7,925 nt of DNA, from NCBI GenBank assembly GCA_030591745.1, contig JAUVAM010000140.1, forward strand, positions 1 to 7,925, given 5' to 3'. Every line of letters starts with the position of its first letter. The first letter of the stretch is position 1. Under the pieces are notes generated by a model. It did not search any database. It was given only the letters and a program-made list of their open reading frames with translations, and was not told where the DNA came from. Below, piece by piece: positions 6,802-7,925 of this stretch. Both the position numbers and the translations under genes were made by a program. Origin of the DNA: Deltaproteobacteria bacterium. Its GTDB lineage: Bacteria > Myxococcota > B64-G9.

Positions 6802-7925
6802 TCAGTCCTCCTCTTTATCCACGCATTCTCGCAGGAGGCTGTGGATCACCGCGGGGTCTTCCACCAGGCCCGCATCATCCAGACCCTCCAACTCTCCGCC
6901 TGCGATGCGACGGAGCACGCTGCGCAAAAGCTTGCCCGTCCGACTATAGGGCAATTGGCTGACCACCTGAATAGAATCAGGTATGGCCTGCTCACCAAAG
7001 CGCTCGGCCAAATCCTTGCGAATGGCATCAAGCCGCTCGGCCCCACCACGGAGGACGACATAGGCCCAGGTTCTCTGTTTGTTCGGCCCCGCGCCATGGC
7101 GCACGACGGCCACCCGCTCCACCCCCTCCATGGCGACCATCGCGGCCTCCAGCTTCGAAGCCGACACGGCATTCGGCTCCTGCCGAGCCACCCGGACTTC
7201 TCCCATGCTCCAAATCAAACCCTCCGCCTCAATGCGAACCCTCAGGCCCAGGGGGATGGGCGGTTTCTGGCTTTGCAGTTCCAGGGCCAAAGCCGGGGCG
7301 ACTTGTGCGAGCGTCAGTAGGCCGCCGTAATTGGCCTGGCAGGATCGACCCCGGCCGTCGACCACGCCAAGTCGCAATCCGGGCGCGGCCCGCCCCGCTG
7401 ACGCGGGCAGCACCGCCATGGTGCTCGGGTGGTGGCCCGCCAAAAAACCGCCGCTCTCCGGACGAGATAAAACCTGGGTGATGTGGGTGTTGCTGTCGAA
7501 CAGGACTTGTCGCACCTTGGTGTACAGCCTGGGCCCGACCGAGTCCCCCTCGATAACGAGCAGGGCCGGACCTCGACCCGAAGACGGCGTTTCTTCAGCC
7601 TCGAGGCGGGTCAGCAGATCCTTAAGCTGTTTGGCCTGGATGAGCACCACCCTGGCACCACAATCAACTAGATCCGCCCTGAAAACCTTCGCGTCATCCA
7701 GGGCCCCGGGCAAGACCACGCGCCCACCCGCCAACAGGGCCCCCAACCATCCGCCAAGAAAAGACGCATGATGCGCCGGGGTCTGGAGCCAAAGCAAATC
7801 CCCGGATTCTCCCTGCCCGCCTCGGCCGTCGAGCAGATGCCGGTATGCGCTCAGGCTTCCCAGGGCCAAACCGGCACAGGGCAAAGTGAAGGTTCGTCCC
7901 GCGGAATCGGCCAGCACAAAGGCCG
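6802..7925 (-). CDS. Acetyl-CoA-synthetase-like (ANL) protein, C-terminal part, active-site motifs degenerate; 5' end outside the window
   Basis: The reading frame is open to the right edge, so the start is not visible; residues here are numbered from a GTG codon at 7917. The order of segments follows AMP-forming acetyl-CoA synthetase: GDLLWLQTPAHHASFLGGWLGALLAGG (39-65), an ESGGF segment (154-158) where the synthetase has TETGG, a PASAGRAAPGLRLGVVDGRGR stretch (171-191), and the C-terminal LPYSRTGKLLRSVLRRIAGG (322-341) ending in DPAVIHSLL. The C-terminal part is convincing, with the catalytic-type lysine at 329. Other motifs look lost: the place of the TSGTTGKPKG loop reads ADSAGRTFTLP (3-13), and the Gly-Asp and Arg-x-Asp-Asp hinge motifs near 223-245 are not recognisable. 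It may be a non-catalytic relative, a regulatory partner or a very diverged enzyme. It is the first visible gene of the operon, 4 bp before the ADP-forming synthetase. Confidence 0.72.
   Translation of the reverse strand, partial: AFVLADSAGRTFTLPCAGLALGSLSAYRHLLDGRGGQGESGDLLWLQTPAHHASFLGGWLGALLAGGRVVLPGALDDAKVFRADLVDCGARVVLIQAKQLKDLLTRLEAEETPSSGRGPALLVIEGDSVGPRLYTKVRQVLFDSNTHITQVLSRPESGGFLAGHHPSTMAVLPASAGRAAPGLRLGVVDGRGRSCQANYGGLLTLAQVAPALALELQSQKPPIPLGLRVRIEAEGLIWSMGEVRVARQEPNAVSASKLEAAMVAMEGVERVAVVRHGAGPNKQRTWAYVVLRGGAERLDAIRKDLAERFGEQAIPDSIQVVSQLPYSRTGKLLRSVLRRIAGGELEGLDDAGLVEDPAVIHSLLRECVDKEED
6807..6812 (-). promoter_or_regulatory. Ribosome binding site of the ADP-forming synthetase, inside the end of the ANL gene
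   Basis: A perfect AGGAGG on the minus strand, 9 bases before the ATG at 6797. It lies within the last codons of the upstream gene, whose TGA is at 6804-6802, so the two genes are likely translated from one mRNA. Confidence 0.7.

Overview
The window is GC-rich bacterial DNA, densely packed with genes that have typical Shine-Dalgarno sites. It holds two plus-strand genes at the left and a block of four minus-strand genes filling the rest. The gene content suggests a deltaproteobacterial or Myxococcota-like organism: a stand-alone GspE N-terminal-type protein, a secreted lipoprotein with six-cysteine repeats plus a kelch-like domain, an ADP-forming acyl-CoA synthetase, and a CoA-transferase fused to a GNAT domain. 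This is inferred from gene style only; there is no rRNA or marker gene to confirm it.

Left part, plus strand (1-1103): the 3' part of a protein with the second half of a GspE/MshE N-terminal domain, an acidic run and a Pro/Ala linker (2-613), then a small flavin reductase (630-1103). They are 16 bp apart and probably co-transcribed. The flavin reductase ends 5 bp from the end of a convergent minus-strand gene.

Middle, minus strand (1109-2731): a lipoprotein with a clear lipobox, three tandem 51-residue cysteine repeats and a C-terminal kelch-like region. Its start was moved inward to 2731 on ribosome-binding-site and lipobox evidence. The 80-bp gap upstream of it carries two perfect tandem 8-mer duplications and a weak candidate promoter.

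Right part, minus strand (2812-7925): a tight three-gene operon read right to left. First comes an acetyl-CoA-synthetase-like ANL protein that runs off the window and appears to have lost several nucleotide-binding motifs. Four bp later comes a 702-residue ADP-forming acyl-CoA synthetase. It overlaps by 4 bp (ATGA) a 626-residue protein made of an acetyl-CoA hydrolase/transferase and a GNAT acetyltransferase. All three products belong to acyl-CoA making, exchange and use. The most interesting reading is a regulated acyl-CoA module: the degenerate synthetase keeps the PX4GK lysine motif that GNAT protein acetyltransferases modify in genuine AMP-forming synthetases, and a GNAT domain is encoded two genes downstream. 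That link is a hypothesis.

No tRNA, rRNA, CRISPR array, insertion sequence or convincing intrinsic terminator was seen. The only gene-free stretch longer than 20 bp is 2732-2811.
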